55,915 nucleotides of DNA from Chara braunii (taxonomy: Eukaryota > Streptophyta > Charophyceae > Charales > Characeae), in assembly GCA_003427395.1 (NCBI GenBank), contig BFEA01000172.1:1118186-1174100 (forward strand). The letters run 5' to 3'. The position numbers and the translations under genes were made by a program. How positions within the stretch are numbered: position 1 is the stretch's first letter; the number at the start of each line of letters is the position of its first letter. Below are positions 54,246 through 55,915 of the stretch, one piece after another. Under the pieces are notes generated by a model. It was given only the letters and a program-made list of their open reading frames with translations. It had not been told where the DNA came from and searched no databases.

Positions 54246-54980
54246 ATATACACGTTTTTTTGGTGTGTATGGCTGTGTTACGAACCAGGCCGCTTGGATC
54301 ACCTTGGTTGCCCGGGGCCACGGCCGGGCAAGGGCCAAAACAGATCCAATATTCCGGGGAAAAACTATGTTGTGCACAAAAATAAACTGAACAACTTTTG
54401 CCTCACGGTTGGATCAAAGTTCTTTGCCAAATAATAAATAAAATTTATATAATTTTATACTTGATTTTTGGCCCGGGCGGGCAAGTGGTCCCGGGCCAGT
54501 CTGGTGACATAGGTGCAATGATGACAGAGGAGGAGGGGGGAAACGAGAAGGACACGGCGCAGGATGGAGAGGGGCTGGCAGAGAATGGGCACGAGGAGGC
54601 GGGGGAGGAGAAGGAAGAGGAGGCGGCTGAGGAGACAGGGGCAGGAGGAGGAGAGCATGTGTTTGAGTTTTTTTTTTTTTTTTTTTCCCCAGATCTGGAA
54701 TATGCACAAAACCTAAGAAGATTCCTTGGGTCTGCGGTGCAACGACGAAACGCACAATAAAAAGACCCGTTCCATTGAGCAATCACCTTTGTTCCCCCTT
54801 TTCTTTTCCTTTTTCGAGTCCTTCCCTATTGAAAACAGCCCCTTTGCACAGGACAGACTGGCAATTGAACACCAGAGGCACCACTGCGATCTGGAGGAAT
54901 CCAGCCAAGTGGACCTGAAGATGCCATTCCGCTTCCATGTTGTTTGTCTTCATCCATTGCAAAAAAACTACCTTCTTCAC
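54246..54980. other. Low-complexity and AT-rich region, no gene
   Basis: An acidic-looking open frame over a GGAGGA-rich purine stretch (54517-54655) followed by a T tract (54668-54686) is judged to be composition-driven. No recognised element. Confidence 0.5.
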
Positions 54981-54983
54981 CCA

Positions 54984-55083
54984 TATACAACTCCTGGTCA
55001 TTATCGCCGCATCTAGACCGAAAGCTGCCTGAAATACAGCTCCTGGTCATTATCGCCGCATCTAGACCGAAAGCTGCCTGAAA
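54984..55083. repeat. 49-bp tandem duplication, two copies
   Basis: CTCCTGGTCATTATCGCCGC followed by ATCTAGACCGAAAGCTGCCT occurs at 54991 and 55040, almost identical. Confidence 0.93.
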
Positions 55084-55735
55084 TACAGCTATAATGAATG
55101 AAGAACGTTCGAGTCGGGTGGTGGTGGTGGTAGTATCTAGTACAAGTTCGTACGACTGAAAATGAACAAAAAAAAAGGGAGGCAAACTATTCCTTTTTTT
55201 CTCTTTTCTTTTTTTTTATAATTAAGGGAGGGCCCAGTTCCCAAGGCTCATACGATATCCTAGCAATACAACAACAGACACACGCCTCTCCTCGTTATGG
55301 CCGGAAGCGCCAGAACCACTGCTCGTGGGCGAGACAGACTCCCTGCTCGTCCCTACATCTCCAGAAGCGGGAGGCATTGATTGCTCCCCCCAAAGGGAGG
55401 ATTAACCTCACTTGTGTTTTTTTCCTTTATCAAATTCAGAGAAACTAATACGCAAGTGCAGAAAAAAAAAAAAAGAAAAAAAAAAAAAGAAGAAAAAAAG
55501 TGAAAAAGTGCAGGCATTAATAACGCTCTTCTTCTCCGTCTTCTTCTTCTTCTTCTTCTTCTTCTTTTTTGTTTAAACCACCAGTTCACCGAAGCCTAAG
55601 TTGATCTCTCACTCTCTCTCTCTCTCTTTTTTTTTTTTAGTCCAGGGTGTTGTAGGGGTCGGTTTCTGGACCCACGACAGGTACCTATCTACAGTCAGCA
55701 ACTAATTTATGGGACGCAGACCATCCTATCTTGGA
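55084..55735. other. Microsatellite-rich stretch
   Basis: A tract with G interruptions (55463-55500), CTT/TTC run (55530-55566) and CT run (55607-55628) followed by a T tract. No gene. Confidence 0.7.
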
Positions 55736-55915
55736 GGATCCCCCTCAGTCAGCCCCTACTGCAGGTTCCCCAACGATTTCCTCCACCAGAGTCTGTCTAC
55801 TAACACCCCTCCTACCAGGACCCTTAAGACAATCCCCTACTGTAGGTTCCCCACCGATATCCTCCACCAGAGCTTGTCCCCCTCAGTCAGGCCCTACTGC
55901 AGGTTTCCCAAAGAT
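55736..55915. repeat. Tandem repeat running off the window end
   Basis: CCTACTGCAGGTTCCCC (and TACTGTAGGTTCCCC) recurs at about 55757, 55839 and 55892, each followed by a CGAT or AGAT string; two copies continue TCCTCCACCAGAG. The array probably continues beyond 55915. Confidence 0.8.

Noticed and set aside
54398-54760. Acidic 120-residue frame and its Pro/Ser-rich complement
   Set aside because: Low-complexity purine tract and T tract; no conserved feature.

Overview
The window looks like a repeat-rich stretch of a large eukaryotic nuclear genome. The best guess is a streptophyte (charophyte) green alga such as Chara or a relative. This is an inference from a Ty3-like element with a plant-style primer site, a GT-AG intron, tRNA-derived SINEs, plant-retrozyme-like hammerheads, long A/T tracts and many microsatellites. 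No ordinary host gene was recognised. Almost every coding remnant belongs to a mobile element and is broken, mostly by stops that a single C-to-T (or G-to-A) change would explain.

Layout. 1-3.5 kb: microsatellites, small tandem duplications and SINE-like copies. 4.1-7.8 kb (minus): a decayed gene with a DUF7869-type (transposase-like) domain. 7.8-14.6 kb: tandem repeats, chiefly an 18-bp satellite at 10.4-11.65 kb that reverses orientation near 11.47 kb, plus fragments of an unrecognised reading frame. 14.67-22.84 kb (plus): a very large decayed gene with a charged N-terminus, a possible methyltransferase-like segment, a Gly/Ser-rich repeat linker and a C-terminal Ulp1 (C48) protease. It may form one large element with the DUF7869 gene.

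23.5-38.9 kb: a giant inverted repeat without genes. Its arms align clearly over about 5.6-5.9 kb each. Each arm carries an array of short hairpins that share an almost constant 19-21 nt loop while their stem sequences differ and still pair. This is the most unusual feature of the window.

39.26-50.42 kb: a full-length Ty3/Gypsy LTR retrotransposon (LTRs, primer site, gag, protease, RT, RNase H, a PHD-like finger, integrase, and an extra ORF3 that overlaps the pol stop by ATGA), disabled by several mutations. 50.4-55.9 kb: SINE-like copies, a foldback hairpin, and a dispersed element carrying two complete type III hammerhead ribozyme motifs plus fragments.

All calls come from reading the sequence by eye. 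Homology statements between parts of the window rest on visual alignment, and family names on remembered motifs.
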